A DNA stretch of 64,000 nucleotides from Toxorhynchites rutilus septentrionalis (lineage: Eukaryota > Arthropoda > Insecta > Diptera > Culicidae): positions 285,707,348 through 285,771,347 of the forward strand of contig NC_073746.1 of NCBI RefSeq assembly GCF_029784135.1, given 5' to 3'. The notes beneath the pieces were generated by a model. That model ran no database searches and was not told the DNA's origin. It saw only the letters and a list, made by a program, of their open reading frames with translations. Each line of letters begins with the position of its first letter. Positions within the stretch are counted from its first letter, which is position 1. The position numbers and the translations under genes are program-made. Shown here piece by piece: positions 43,888-55,779 of this stretch.

Positions 43888-43966
43888 GTCCCGTGATCGA
43901 GTTATTTCCGTTACACATATCATACTGCGGGTTTCGGGTTTGATTCCAGTTCTGGCCGTGAGTTTG
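43888..43966 (+). mobile_element. SINE 5' fragment, same family as 52759 and 55490
   Basis: CCCGTGATCGAGTTATTTCC...GCGGGTTTCGGGTTTGATTC then CAGTTCTGGCCGTGA. It matches the tRNA-like head of the two longer SINEs with substitutions in both promoter boxes. Confidence 0.65.
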
Positions 43967-44000
43967 AACATATTACTACATTTACGAGCATGGTATAGAG

Positions 44001-44150
44001 CAGTGGTACTCAACCTTTTTTCAAAGGGGCCACAAACACGTGTTAGTCATGATGTCGAGGGCCGCAAAAACAAATCAATAAAGGTGATGTCCAACACACG
44101 AAATGTTGATTGCTCGCTGTCTAGAGCACGACTGAAGCACTGAACTTACT
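44001..44150 (+). mobile_element. hAT-type terminus
   Basis: CAGTGGTACTCAACCTTTTT and GGGCCACAAACACG resemble the CAGTGGTTCTCAACC ends of hAT elements. No matching far end or 8-bp duplication found. Confidence 0.4.
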
Positions 44151-45660
44151 GAATATCCAAGTAGTTTAAAAGTTTAAAAGTATAACAAAATTATATTTTC
44201 ATGGCCATGGCAAATACAAAACGCTGAAAACTGCATGCATCAGAAAAATCGAACCGAATCAGGTGTATGGTGGGCCACTTTCAACTTGCTTTGCTTCTAC
44301 GCAATGCTTCTGTCAATTCATGCTCTGCACTATGCTTATTTCGCGCGTATTCAGAGAATGCATGTTGAGGCGATTTCAATAGTTTACTCAGTTTTTGAGC
44401 TATGAAAAAACGATTTTAGACCAATAAGTAACAGGTATCACTTATAAAAATTTAATCTTTCAAAAAGGGGTCGACATACCACTTGGTTCAGTCGGCAAAG
44501 AGGTATTCGCGCCTCAATCCTCGCTCTCCCAAGTAACGTTCTCGTTTTCGAAATTTTAAGTACAGTTCAGATGCCGAAATGATGTGGTGCAACAAGTTCA
44601 GAAGCATTCTCCATCAGACGGCATGAAAATCGACGCGGTGTCTCCACAGAACAAAATTGCACCAATTGATATCTATCTTTCATTCACCCTTTATCGAGCA
44701 AAACAGTGTTCGACATCAGAATTGAGAAAGACTGCTGGAGGGAGACTGTGAATTGAATAATGATGATCATAGTTTGAATTATGAAGCTTTGAAATTTTTC
44801 AGTTCATTCGCTTTTAACCTTGAAAAAGGTCAATTTAGAAAATAAATTGAAATCTCGATCTTGAGATAGGCCATTTGGAAAACCTCGCTGCCGTCGCAAG
44901 ATGGGTGACTGATTAGTCATGAACACTGTGAAATCGCGAAAAGCTTGTTTATACTCAATGAACTGGAAACGGGCGGATCTTAAATTAAAAACGTTAAAAA
45001 TGCTAATTTCGTTATTTTGTTTTCGTTTTTATTACACATTCAAAATAGTTTAAAATAAAATAATACCAGATAGACCAACCAGAAGAGTCTGCCGGGTTGT
45101 GTATAAAGTAAAATAATGTGTAAAATAAAGATTGAAATTCTTCGTATGCATCTTTAACAATAAAGAAGTTTTTGTTGCAACGAACGCACATCTTTATTGT
45201 GATAGATGGGTAAAAATAATTTCAATCGATTGATTACAATATTTGTGCAATTCACCAAGAAATGGTCCAGTTCTAAACGTTCAAAGTATTTTATAATATA
45301 ATTGAATAATTGCGGAAAATGTAAAGCATTATCTGAACGAAAAAAAATACACAGTCTGATTGGTCCAATCTGTGCTTCTCAAACCGTACTGACCAATACG
45401 AGCAACTAACTTAGCAGCGAGGCACAATTTGAATATTTCAATATTATTGCGAAAACAATTTTAGCTACGATTGTTGCATTATTCTACCAAAGAGAAAAAG
45501 AAAAGAGAAGCAGCACAATAAATACTGCTTCTGCTTGCCACCTCACTACAGAGCGTGCACTGACTCACAAAAGGAAGGTAGAAGTTAAATATTTACAAAA
45601 GGAAGTTCATCTCCAATTCAATTCTAGTCTCGCTTCAGCCAGCACATACGAGTGCAGTCC
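44151..45660. other. Non-coding stretch
   Basis: No recognisable gene or bounded element. Short open frames only. Confidence 0.45.
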
Positions 45661-45667
45661 GATAAGC

Positions 45668-45975
45668 CTACAAAAAAACACAAAAATTTTGAAAAAGGTG
45701 CGTCTTATTTCTCAACATAGTCTCCTTTTAGCTCGATACATTTGACCCAGCGATGCTCCAACTTCTTTAATCCATCTGAAAAATACGTTTTCTAGAGGTC
45801 TACAAGGTAGGCCTCCGTGGCGGCGATGACCTCCTCATTCGACTCAAATTTCTGCCCAGCGAGTGACTTTTTCAAGTTTGGAAACAAAAAAAATCGCACG
45901 GGGCCAAATCTGGAGAATACGGTGGATGGAGCAGCAGTTCGTAGTGCAATTCGACCAATTTGGCCAAATTTCCAT
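45668..45975 (-). pseudogene. mariner transposase 3' relic
   Basis: On the minus strand: HYELLLHPPYSPDLAPCDFF (with the third catalytic Asp of DD34D), then after a frame change FLFPNLKKSLAGQKFESNEE and VIAATEAYLVDL. Further degraded sequence ends ELKGDYVEK and stop near 45705, then the 3' terminal region CCTACAAAAAAACAC. Upstream of 45975 the sequence changes to an unrelated repeat. Only the last ~100 codons remain. A different mariner lineage from the one at 57.6 kb, judged by sequence. Confidence 0.8.
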
Positions 45976-46590
45976 TTTTCTGAAATCCGAGGACACGCCC
46001 ACTTACACACACGGTCAAAACAAAACTACGAGTCCGATTCGGCTGAAATTTGGACAGTAGCCGTTTACGGTTCTCAAATCCGAAATGAAGGCTTGATAAA
46101 AAGATGCAACGCATCGGTTTTCACACCATCAGGTGGAAAGTGTTTGTGTATGATTGAATAAAAGGTACGCATAGTTGTTTTCATGCGTTGTCAAAGTTAG
46201 ATAATGATGATAGTGGAACAAATATACATTCGACAGATAAAAAATATAGAAACAATGTTGCAATTGAGTTTTTGAGTGATTTTGAACAGCTGTGAAATCG
46301 TTGAGATGGCATGTATATACTAAGAAAGGTGAAAGGTTTGAGATTGTATATTTTTATTTTGCTGTGCGTAAGTGTAGTAGATAAAAAATGAGAAGAAATA
46401 ATAAAATACACTCCAAATCGCAAGGCATTTTTGAAAACTTCAATAAATGCTGTACACGAGTCATATGTTACTCTAACGGTAAAATATTATTGAAATTTGT
46501 TACATTGATTAAACAAGGCACCAAAAACGGAAATTTTGTATAGTTTTAAAGAAATCTACTTTATTTTTGCAAAGATTGCAATAAGTGCTA
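45976..46590. other. Dispersed-repeat-like AT-rich stretch
   Basis: The first ~70 bases (TTTCTGAAATCCGAGGACAC..., TTCGGCTGAAATTTGGACAG) read like another dispersed repeat that the mariner relic joined. The rest is uninformative. Confidence 0.35.
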
Positions 46591-46599
46591 ATGTTAGCA

Positions 46600-47160
46600 G
46601 GTAAATTTTTAGGTTAGTTTATCCGACTCGATGTAGTATTTCAAAAGTTATGAATTTTTCATTTCTGGAAAAATGGGAAAAATTGATTTTTGAACCATCG
46701 GTTAACTTTGAAAAATCATAACTTTAAAACGAAGAAAAAACACCTCACTGATTTTTAGATTTTGGATATGTAAACAACCCTCAGTTTTCAAGAAAAAATA
46801 TAAAAAATATAGCGCCCTTGGTCCATAGATCATGAAAATCATAAAAAAACAAATACAATCATTAATTATAAAAGCAAAATTCATTTTTTCCAGTGTAATA
46901 TTTTTGCCGAGAAGACTAGTTTATTGCCTTAAATTTGATATGTCGATGATCGATATATCGGTATAGTAGTTCGAAAATTATGAATTTTTGAAGAAAATCA
47001 TTTTTGGAAAAAAGAGGAGAAAGTTGATTTTTCGGACCACCATAAAATGGTAATGGTTACCCTAATGGAAAAATAAGAAAATACGGGTCTAATATTTTGC
47101 GATAAAGAACAAAATTACCATTTTTCACGAAAATCTGAGAACCATTATATCGGTTTGACA
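46600..47160. repeat. Degenerate repeat shared with the 22-kb MITE
   Basis: Contains several AAAATCATAACTTT / AAAGTTATGAATTTTTC modules and GATGATCGATATATC at about 46950. In reverse complement these match the interior of 22167-22695. Boundaries unclear. Confidence 0.5.
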
Positions 47161-47184
47161 TTGAATGGCTGATAATCTATAATT

Positions 47185-47400
47185 TGGACCTGGGTCCGAA
47201 TTGTGATTCGGAAATCCTGAATATGGAATCTAGAACCAATTTATAATTGGCAAATCTAAGTCTAAAATCCGTATTCGGTAACTAGATTCTAAAGTATTTG
47301 ATATGAATTTTGAATTGAACATGTATTCAAAACTGGATTCATAATCTGGATCTAGTTAGGTATCTATTTATCTAGAATCTAACTATGAAATCTCATCCTG
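47185..47400. repeat. Degenerate short tandem repeat (ATTCGGAATCTGGAT-like)
   Basis: A chain of drifting 12-20-bp units such as GAATATGGAATCTAGAACC, TAACTAGATTCTAAAG and CTGGATTCATAATCTGGATC. Non-coding. Confidence 0.5.
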
Positions 47401-50400
47401 AAATTCGTGACGTGTATCGAGATTTTGACGATTGACATCTGACATCTACAATGGACGTTCTGACAGGACATTCAGAATAAAAAATCAGCACATTCGAATA
47501 CCATACGAGTTTTAGGTTTAATGGTTATTCCCTTTTCAGATTCTATATAGACTTTGTATTTCGTATTTCAATTCGTGAGTTGAGCTTTTGAATAAAAATT
47601 CTGGATTTTATAAAACCGTATCAGGAAGATGGAGTTCAGAATCAGTAATCGTGATGGATTGAGGCATTCTCCTAAAAAAGGACCAACCAAGTTTGAATGT
47701 GCAGTTTGAGTCTGGAAACTGAACTTTGGAATATAATGTATACCCTAGCAAATGATTATCGGTTTGATAACCATTGCATGATCGAAAAATAAAGTCATTA
47801 TGTAATTATTTGAACAAAATGAAACACACACGAGGTATTACTCAACAACACAAGCCTCGGGATCGCCTAGTAGCTCATAATCCGGTCCCTTACCTTTTGA
47901 AGATAAATCCCACCGGTAAACAACAAGGCGACTATCCCCAGCATCGATCACCCCTCGGCGGTCGAACCTGTTTCGGTGCGTGGACCCCTATTAGCGTGAG
48001 CTCCAAGTGCGGAATTCCACTTTCACTCTCGTCAATCGCCGCTGTCGAGTGACTTCCGAGTGCACCATTTTTTTTTCATTTACTCTGTGTTATCTTTTTT
48101 TTTTCTCGAAATCATCACCTTGGGTATCGTAGCGCAACAACAAACCCGTTACGAATCCGGAAGCGTTGGAGGCGAAGGAACCGGTTTTAGGAATTCCGCC
48201 ATTGCCCGCTGGAAAAGGATAAATTTGAAACAGGCTGGCGGTAGATTGAAAGCGCAAGTAGTGAGAAGGAAAACAAAACAAGCAAATGTTCGAAGCCAAA
48301 GAAATTCTGACGCGCGCCTTGTCCCACTGCACCCTGGTTATGACGTAGCTGAGTTAAATTGATATCTGGAGGTGGCCGGTCGGCCGTAAAAGGAAGAATG
48401 ATTAAGCATACGGGATTTTTGAAAGTAAAATGAACGTTAACGATGTGAATGGGAGATAAGTGATTTGTTTTGGAGCTCGTTGCGGATAAAGGGATGCTCA
48501 ATAATGGTCGCAAAAAAGGGATGATTATCAGTGTTCAAAACGGCGAATTCAGTACTAAAGCTAGTATATCCACTCAACATCCAGATATCCAAGCTAATTA
48601 TTCAACGCAAAGAACCCGTTAATATCAATCAACCAATCATGACTGGGTTGCAGGTCTCGTTTATTCCGACCATCCCGTCCCACGAACCAACCTCTAGGAT
48701 GAATGAAAACAAATCATTTCCGCGATTTTCCCAAAAAAGCTCCACAAGGGAAATCGTCCATCCGAAAAGGAAGATTACATTATTCGCCCCGCAGCTAAAC
48801 AAGTGCCAACAACTGATCCGTGGAGAAAACCGAATAAGTAGCATTAGGAACCAAGAGACATATCCATTGATCAAACCGACCGTTAGAGGAAGCGCCAGAA
48901 AAGTCATATCCTAGGCGGCAAACTTTGCGACTTGTCGAAATCAGACGAATAGATTAGACTGTCGTAAAGTCGGCCAGAATTTGGAATGGTTTCCCGACCG
49001 AACCAGTCACAGTGGTAGTCGCATACATGTATACACACCCACAAACGTTCGTTTGCTTTTCCACCACCCCCACGGGGAACCAGTTGGCCGACGCCACTTC
49101 ATACTTCCCTATCCTGTATTCCGGATCGAGTTTTGTCACGCTTGGCATATCCTGGCGTCCTTTTTGCTATGCACTATGCTTTATTGAATCCTGAATGTTC
49201 GATTATGGCCACCGCTGCTGGGGTGAATATCGACGTTTCATTTCTTTCCTCTCTTCATTTGCGTTTCGGTCCCTTATGGAGGAAAATTGGATTGCCACAG
49301 CTTTATGACACTGCGTTCTTCCGTTTCGTCTATTCTGTCTTTGAAATTGATGCCTCATCAGCATTGAGCGCGTTATTTGATCGACAGGGATTGAAACGGT
49401 TCAGAAAATTTCACGAAAAAGCTTTCGACACTTAAGCGTATTCAGTTTTGAATCATGTCGTCTATATCGATGCAAACATTTGACACCAATCATTAACCCA
49501 GATTCGTGTAACTTCCACCTTCAACCTTACTCGATTAAAATTGGTCGCACGTACTTTCTTTTGAAGTAAAATACTCGACTTTGAAGCCGTTCGAAATGAT
49601 AATTAATCCGAACGAGAATGCAGCAGTAGAAATCAGCAGCGACCTGATCGAAATACGATCGTTAAACTGAGACGGGGGCGAGGTGAGACGGAGGCAACCT
49701 AGTTTCATGCGCATAGGTATCAGTGTCCTTTGCATGTGTCGTAGGTCATCGCAGTCATGGATGAGGCTCACCTTCGTCGGTTTACTTGCGAAGCCCTGCT
49801 GCCGATTTCCATAGCCATTATCCCCCACAAGTCTCGCTCTGCTGGCTCCACGGTAACACGTGTGGAATGTTAATACGGTAGGTAACCCGATAGGCGGTGC
49901 AGTGTTTGGGGTGGATACATAATGAATCATATTAACGTCATGAATCTCAAACCTTCTGGGTTCAGTCGGTGAAACCAACATGAAATCGGATATCAGAGAA
50001 GATGGTGCATAAACGCAGTGAACCGTAGGGGGCATACACATATGGGAGTGAGTGTGGTATAATTGATGGGGATAGAAAAGCTTCCGATCTGATTTTCAAT
50101 AGTGTGAAGCTGATTAATGGTAGAAGGGTTTTAAATAAATCCTCTCGTTTTTCGTGAAAATGGAGACTATTTTAAAATACTTAGTACGAATATGTATGTT
50201 TCATTGTTTGTTAGCACCCGTATTTCTATCAGCATGTGAATTACACATCGGATGTTATTGAGAACACCGTCATCGTAAACCCCATCAACAATTATATGTG
50301 CTTTCCCTACGAATTTGTGACATAGGATTACGTGTTTCAAGTGAGTGCCAACTCAGAAAACATGTCACATTTTTATGAAATAGTTTTCACGTTGAAGGGG

Positions 50401-52280
50401 GGCATATTTTTGATGTCAACGGATTTTGATGATTTTCCGTACCAATCGAATCGGGAGACTCTCTAAGATTTGTTTGATATGATAAATGGTTTAAATGGAC
50501 GAAAATTGAGAACAATCCCATTTGCCCACTTCTTCTGTGCACTTTTGTGTTTACCTAAGCTGTTCATAACGAGTAACTAATTCAGAAGCTAAGCATTTTT
50601 GTATACCACTGTCCAGAGCTTGGAAATATTGAGCTTGTTAAGCAACGTTGAAAATATATTTTTATCAGTGTAACGCGTTTATTTTGCTTGTCGATGCTAC
50701 TGTCATTCATTCGACGGCAAACAAATTTACAACTGTGTTCATTCATATTCATTCTGTGCTCTCTGAGCTTTCCTCAAAGCTCGAGTCATGAGAATTCATT
50801 CACATTCATTCATTGCCATTGAATTGTCAGGAATGTTCTGACTGTTCATTTTCAATATCCCGATATGTGTGTGATTTTCTCATTAAGTCAGTGCCTTGCT
50901 TATTCAGTTGTTTTTGAAGTTACTCCGAGAGGGCAACGCAAATCGGTGGCGGAAGCGGAAATGCCAACAAAAGAGCAAGATCTGCATGCACACTCACAGC
51001 TAAGGATTGCTTAGGCTTGAACGGCGAGGGGGCATTCTGCAGAATCGATCCAAGCAGCGAATGCAAACTATGTCAGCCAAAGCTAGATGTTGGCAATTTC
51101 ATCCGCTAATCATATAGCATAGTTTGATCCGTTTGCAAAAGGAAGCTCGAAATATTCCCATTGCGGTCGTGTCTTGGACACCACCATTTTATGTTCGTGT
51201 GTTCAGAATTTAAAAAAAATTAAATGTTTGAAATTTGAGTCAAGACGGTATTTTTTACATCGGAATTCTTCTTTTGAAGCATTTCTGACAAGTGGATTTG
51301 GAACTGCATATTCACTATGTAAAATGAAAGCAATTTAACTGAGACGGAAACCTTGCATGCTTGAACAATTTAATTTATTGTCACTATTATGAGCATTCTG
51401 TACTTTCTTATATTCCTCAACGAATTTCTCCGTTTCGCCAGTGTCCGAGAACGATGCTGATAGTGAATGAACTAGTATGTTAATGTCAATGAATGACAAA
51501 ACTAGGGATATTTTGTTTTGCTCACATTCCGTGAACGCAGAACGGAACGAAAAACAGAATGAAAAAAAAATGGATGAATCAACTGTGAGTGGCTTGCTGT
51601 GATCGTGAGGTTTGGCGTTGGTTCATTTTCGGTATCCCGAATGCAATGGTATAATGATCGAATGTGGCCGGAAATTCAGCTGAAAAGATTGATGTGATAC
51701 AGATATTTCCAAGCACTGCCACTGTCATACCATATACCAAGCGTGCGTAGATCGATCGCTTGAAAAGCAAAGGCACAGTGTTGTACGACACAGAGGTAAA
51801 TTAATTAATTAATCTCCGTCCATTTCTATACTACAAAAAAAGAAAAAGATATGGTTAACTTGTATATTGCTCTCGCGAGGGCAAGAATGAATCAACCATC
51901 TTCAGCTACTTCTACAAAATCACGTAAAACATTGCCCTTTTGAGGGCTACCACAAAATTTCACTAAAAAGTTGATTCTGTAATTTTATAAAATTGGAAGA
52001 AATAAACAAGTGAACTGAATTAAATATTTTCATAGCTCCACGTCCTTGAAACAACTCCTTAGATTTTTTTTTAAAACGTGTAATGTGTATAACGTGTTGC
52101 AATGAAATAGTTTCTTTTCCCATGAGGCTCCATTCACTTGGGATCCAAAACTATAAAATCAGCGCCATCAATTTTCATAAAATCAAAAAAGAGCGTATGT
52201 AATTACAACTCTTCTGGTCATCCGAAACAAAAAGTCCAATAGATTCTTAATAAGTAATAGAGAGATGCATAAAGATATAT
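47401..52280. other. Large transposon-poor stretch
   Basis: No transposon core or host domain recognised. 47800-50050 is GC-richer. Open frames include 49535-50041 (-), 168 codons with an ATG, and 48531-48914 (+); neither has a recognisable domain, and both have ordinary non-coding look. TTCATTCATTC-rich sequence occurs at 50690-50830. At 51950-51980 GCCCTTTTGAGGGC followed by ACCAC resembles a histone-mRNA 3' stem-loop (see findings). I cannot support a gene. Confidence 0.4.
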
Positions 52281-52283
52281 AGT

Positions 52284-52745
52284 AGGGTACCAATGAATGC
52301 ATGGGAAAAAATCGACCCTAAAATTTCAAAAAGTTGCCCTATACAAAATGTTTAGCACCGCGAAAAAACACCCTATGCCAAATATCAGCTCTATCGGACT
52401 TAAGGGAAAGTGGCTCAAAGCAGTCAAAGTTTGAGTTTTTTGAAAATCGAAAAATCACCCAAGGGGGGAGTAAAGGAAATCGGGGTTTTCGAAAAAAAAA
52501 ACTTGATGCCAAATGTCTTAAAATTGCATGAAATCTAGTGTCGTCTCGAAAAAACTTTTTGTGAAGAACTTTTGAAGACTTTTCAGACAAAAAAACGACC
52601 AAGTGCCAAAAAAAAATATTTTTTTGACAATTTTTTTTCAAGATAACACGAAATCTCGACGAGTAATGTAATTTTAAGACATTTGGCACCAACAATTTTT
52701 TTTAAAACCCCGATTCTCGGCGATCTTTCGTTTTTAAAAAAAAAT
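52284..52745. repeat. Foldback dispersed repeat, third copy
   Basis: Begins AGGGTACCAATGAATG. It carries GCCAAATGTCTTAAAATTGC (52507) and its inverse, GTAATTTTAAGACATTTGGC (52667-52686), as internal inverted repeats, with long A/T runs between. Same modules as 9586-10742 and 15806-16222. Confidence 0.65.
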
Positions 52746-52758
52746 CAATTTTTTACGT

Positions 52759-53040
52759 TTCTTCTTCTTCTTGAATGGCGTTAACGTTCCCTGTGGAACT
52801 TTTGCCGCCTCAACGTATTTTACTAACTAGCGTCATTTGCTAATACTAAGTTTAGATTTCTTAAGCCAAATAACACGCCTTGAATGTATTCCGAGGGGCA
52901 AGCTCTTGAATACGCGTGACCACAATGCAAGTCAAAGGAAATTTCTTTGACGAAAAATCTCCCGGCCAGAACGGGAATCGAACCCGAACACCCGGCATGA
53001 TAATGTGAGACGCTAACCACTCGGCCACGGGTGCACATTA
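52759..53040 (-). mobile_element. tRNA-derived SINE (Feilai-like), minus copy
   Basis: On the minus strand from 53040: GTGCACCCGTGGCCGAGTGG (A box, Ser/Leu-like D arm), then GGGTTCGATTCCCGTTCTGG (B box). A ~200-bp body follows, and a (GAA)n tail seen as CTTCTTCTTCTT at 52761. A TTTACGT match flanks both sides. The family resembles Feilai of Aedes in type; the exact name is not confirmed. Confidence 0.85.
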
Positions 53041-53264
53041 TTTACGTGTGTGACACTAATAAATGAAGGTCGAATGAGCTATTATTTTCATTTCACTTCA
53101 TTGCTATTAAATTTATGAAAAAATTGAGCTCTTTTGGCACTAGTCGTACTGCGACTTTTTTCATGCCCAAAACATCAACCAAAATATGACGAGGTCACGA
53201 GGTTTCGTTAGAAATATATTTTAGTTTACGGGATAGCTCTCTCAAACTCATGTTACTATGTAGA

Positions 53265-53461
53265 TGCTTCAATCAGTCGAAGAAGTGGATGATCGTCCTT
53301 GACGTGGGTAATCGTGGGTAATCACAGCCGTCTTTGAATGCCTTATACCATTCATACATCCGTGTATTCGACATAGTTGAGGTATCAAATGTATTCTGCA
53401 ACATTTTCAACGTTTCGACGCAAGAAATTTTGTTTGCAACACAAAATTTCACACATTTCAC
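53265..53461 (-). pseudogene. mariner transposase N-terminal relic
   Basis: Minus-strand frame MKCVKFCVANKISCVETLKM then LQNTFDTSTMSNTRMYEWYK and AFKDG. This is the first helix-turn-helix (HTH_48 type) of a mariner transposase. A small duplication shifts the frame before PRQGRSSTSSTD. No catalytic domain follows. Confidence 0.8.
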
Positions 53462-53547
53462 ACAGAAAAAGGTTAACTTGTTCCTTATGACGCTGTAAAC
53501 AAACTATCTAAACAGATCGGACTCAATATTGACATTAAGACCGTAGT

Positions 53548-54388
53548 AAAGCCTGTTTCAGTTATAATTTGATCGCATAAATTAGGACATATCTCAGCAT
53601 AGAAATAGCGTACAAAAAAAAAGAAGTATGCCATTTTGTAGGTTTTTTATTTTTTTACATGAGAATTATTCGTCAGCTGTTCGGATGAATTTTCGAACTT
53701 TTCGTGTGACCCATAATTTTCTGCACAGTACTGTTAGTAACCGCATTTGCAATCTTTTTATAGTTCTGCTACATTTATTCAGTTTACCTTTGATGATTGC
53801 CCAATATCTATCGATGAGACGGAAGTTCGGACAATTTGGTGGGTTGATAGTTTTTTAATGAAATCGATCATGTTTTCTTTATGTTGTCAGAATCCCGGCT
53901 GTAATGGCACTTGGCAAGTTAGGCCAGAACTTTGTATGATCCAAATGAATGGCAAAATTCTGTTCTAAAGACACTTCCCCTTGTAAACTTTTCCAATCAT
54001 TGTTGTCCCAGTGATGAACACCTTTGTTTTTTCTCCATAACTAAAGATCCCTTGCCAAATTATTAACTTACGTACACATTTATCTGCGTAAACAAATTTG
54101 AACCTACCCGCAACATCCCCTTTGCGCTTGGCTTTTTATCAGCTCAAATAGAAAAGTGGTGGAACGAGCTACAGAATACGTTTACCAGCAGTACTGTGCA
54201 GAAAATGTTGGCGGTATCACACGAAAAGTTCGAAAATCCATCCGAATAACTGACGAATAATTTTCATGTATTTTCCTTGAAGTTCATTAAAAATCTACGA
54301 AATGGCATCCTTCCCTTCATTGTACGTTATTTCTATGCTGAGAAATGTCCTACTTTATGCGACCAACTCATAGGCTTCAGTACCAACT
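53548..54388 (-). mobile_element. ITm (DDxD-type) element with ~190-bp TIRs, truncated transposase
   Basis: 53567-53760 matches the reverse complement of about 54180-54370, giving imperfect inverted repeats of roughly 190 bp. Between them a minus-strand transposase remnant reads KFVYADKCVRKLIIWQGIFS then YGEKTKVFITGTTMIGKVYK, LQNRILPFI, FWPNLPS and PPNCPNFRLIDRYWAIIKGK. The second catalytic position (FWPDL in the family) is Asn. The third is Asp in LIDRYWAI, as in DDxD members of the Tc1/mariner ITm group. The N-terminal half is missing and frames change at least twice. Inactive. Confidence 0.75.
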
Positions 54389-54394
54389 TTTCAA

Positions 54395-55476
54395 AAAATT
54401 GAAAAATGTTCAGCGGGAAGATTTAAAAATACAAACTCTTTGTGTATATTTGACAGAATGTATACCGAATATAGTTGCGCTTTACATTGAGAATAATATA
54501 CCAACTCAGTAGTGATATTAACTTGCCACTAAGACCTCCAAAACTAACTCCAAAGGCATTCTGGAATTTTGAAGAGTAAAGTTCATGTTGATAAAGCGAT
54601 GACCACAGAAAAGCACAAAAACATCATTAGATCCGATAGTCGCCCGAGATTCTGCTAACGTGTTGCCAAATGTAAAAAAAGCGCTCACTTCTGAATGAGC
54701 AAGGAAGGCAATCATTTCATGGATGTAGTTTTTGAAAAATCATTGAGAAAAATTGTAAAAGAATAAGTCTATTCAAAAACACTCAACTTTTTAAAATCCA
54801 TTCAACATCTTCAAATTCAATCGCTAATTCCATTATTCAAATTCAAACACGCGCCATCGGAAAAAAAATCGCATTCTGAAATATCTTTTTTCGTGCTAGC
54901 ACCTCACTTTTAGTCTTTAGTGAGTTATCCTCGATTTTCGATGACCTTGCCACCCAATCCCACGGTTATTCGGGGCTCTGCTGTATATCAAGTAAAGGCG
55001 GAAAGATGAATTATTCTTATGTCTCTTTTTTGTTCGAGTGCCTTAATGGTGAAATAATGAACCGTTCGCCATAACAATTACTAAAACATCGTCGCGCGAA
55101 TTTGCTCATTGAAAATCACACAACGTATAGCGCATTGGCGGATGAACATAATATTTTTTTAATAAACAGGGTACTTTGACAATGTCGATCATTTATAAGC
55201 AGCAAAGAGAAAAAAGTGGTCAAAAAAGGTAAAACTAAAATTTCGTGATGGATTGAAATTTCGATTATATGCCAACTTACAATTATCCGCAGGCCAGGTT
55301 AAATAACTACCCATTGAAGTACCTAGAATTAAAGAGAAAAAACAAATTAGAAAAAAATCGACTATATTAAATTGATTTTTCTAAACTCCTACCGAGAACC
55401 AACAACTCGCCATGTGTCACCACTGTTACCGTTATAGAATACTCATCCCGTTAACATCAATCAATTTGATAGACGA
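54395..55476. other. AT-rich non-coding stretch
   Basis: No recognisable element or gene. Confidence 0.45.
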
Positions 55477-55489
55477 ATAATGTGCAAAT

Positions 55490-55766
55490 GTGCTCCCGTG
55501 GCCGAGTGATTAACGTCATAACTCACATGCCGGGTGTTCGGGTTCGATTCCCGTTCTGGTCGGGGGAATTTTTCGTTAAAGAAATTTCCTCCGACTTGCA
55601 CTGTGATCACGCGTATTCTAGAGCTTGCCATTCAGAATGCATTCAAGGCGTGTTATTTGGCATAGAAATCTCAACTAAGTACTAATAAAAAATGACGCAA
55701 GTAATACTACGCTGAGACGGCGAAGTTCCTCTAGGAACGTTAGTGCCATTGAAGAAGAAGAAGAAG
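55490..55766 (+). mobile_element. tRNA-derived SINE (Feilai-like), plus copy
   Basis: Head GTGCTCCCGTGGCCGAGTGA, B box GGGTTCGATTCCC, body, and a (GAA)n tail ending 55766. A perfect 13-bp target duplication, ATAATGTGCAAAT, lies at 55477-55489 and 55767-55779. 277 bp. Same family as 52759-53040, opposite orientation. Confidence 0.92.
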
Positions 55767-55779
55767 ATAATGTGCAAAT

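Noticed and set aside
49535..50041. 168-codon minus frame with an ATG
   Set aside because: No recognisable domain or compositional evidence. Kept only as part of an unassigned region.
55490..55570. Possible functional Ser/Leu tRNA gene
   Set aside because: The head is tRNA-like, but it continues into a SINE body with a GAA tail and target duplications, and the cloverleaf is imperfect.
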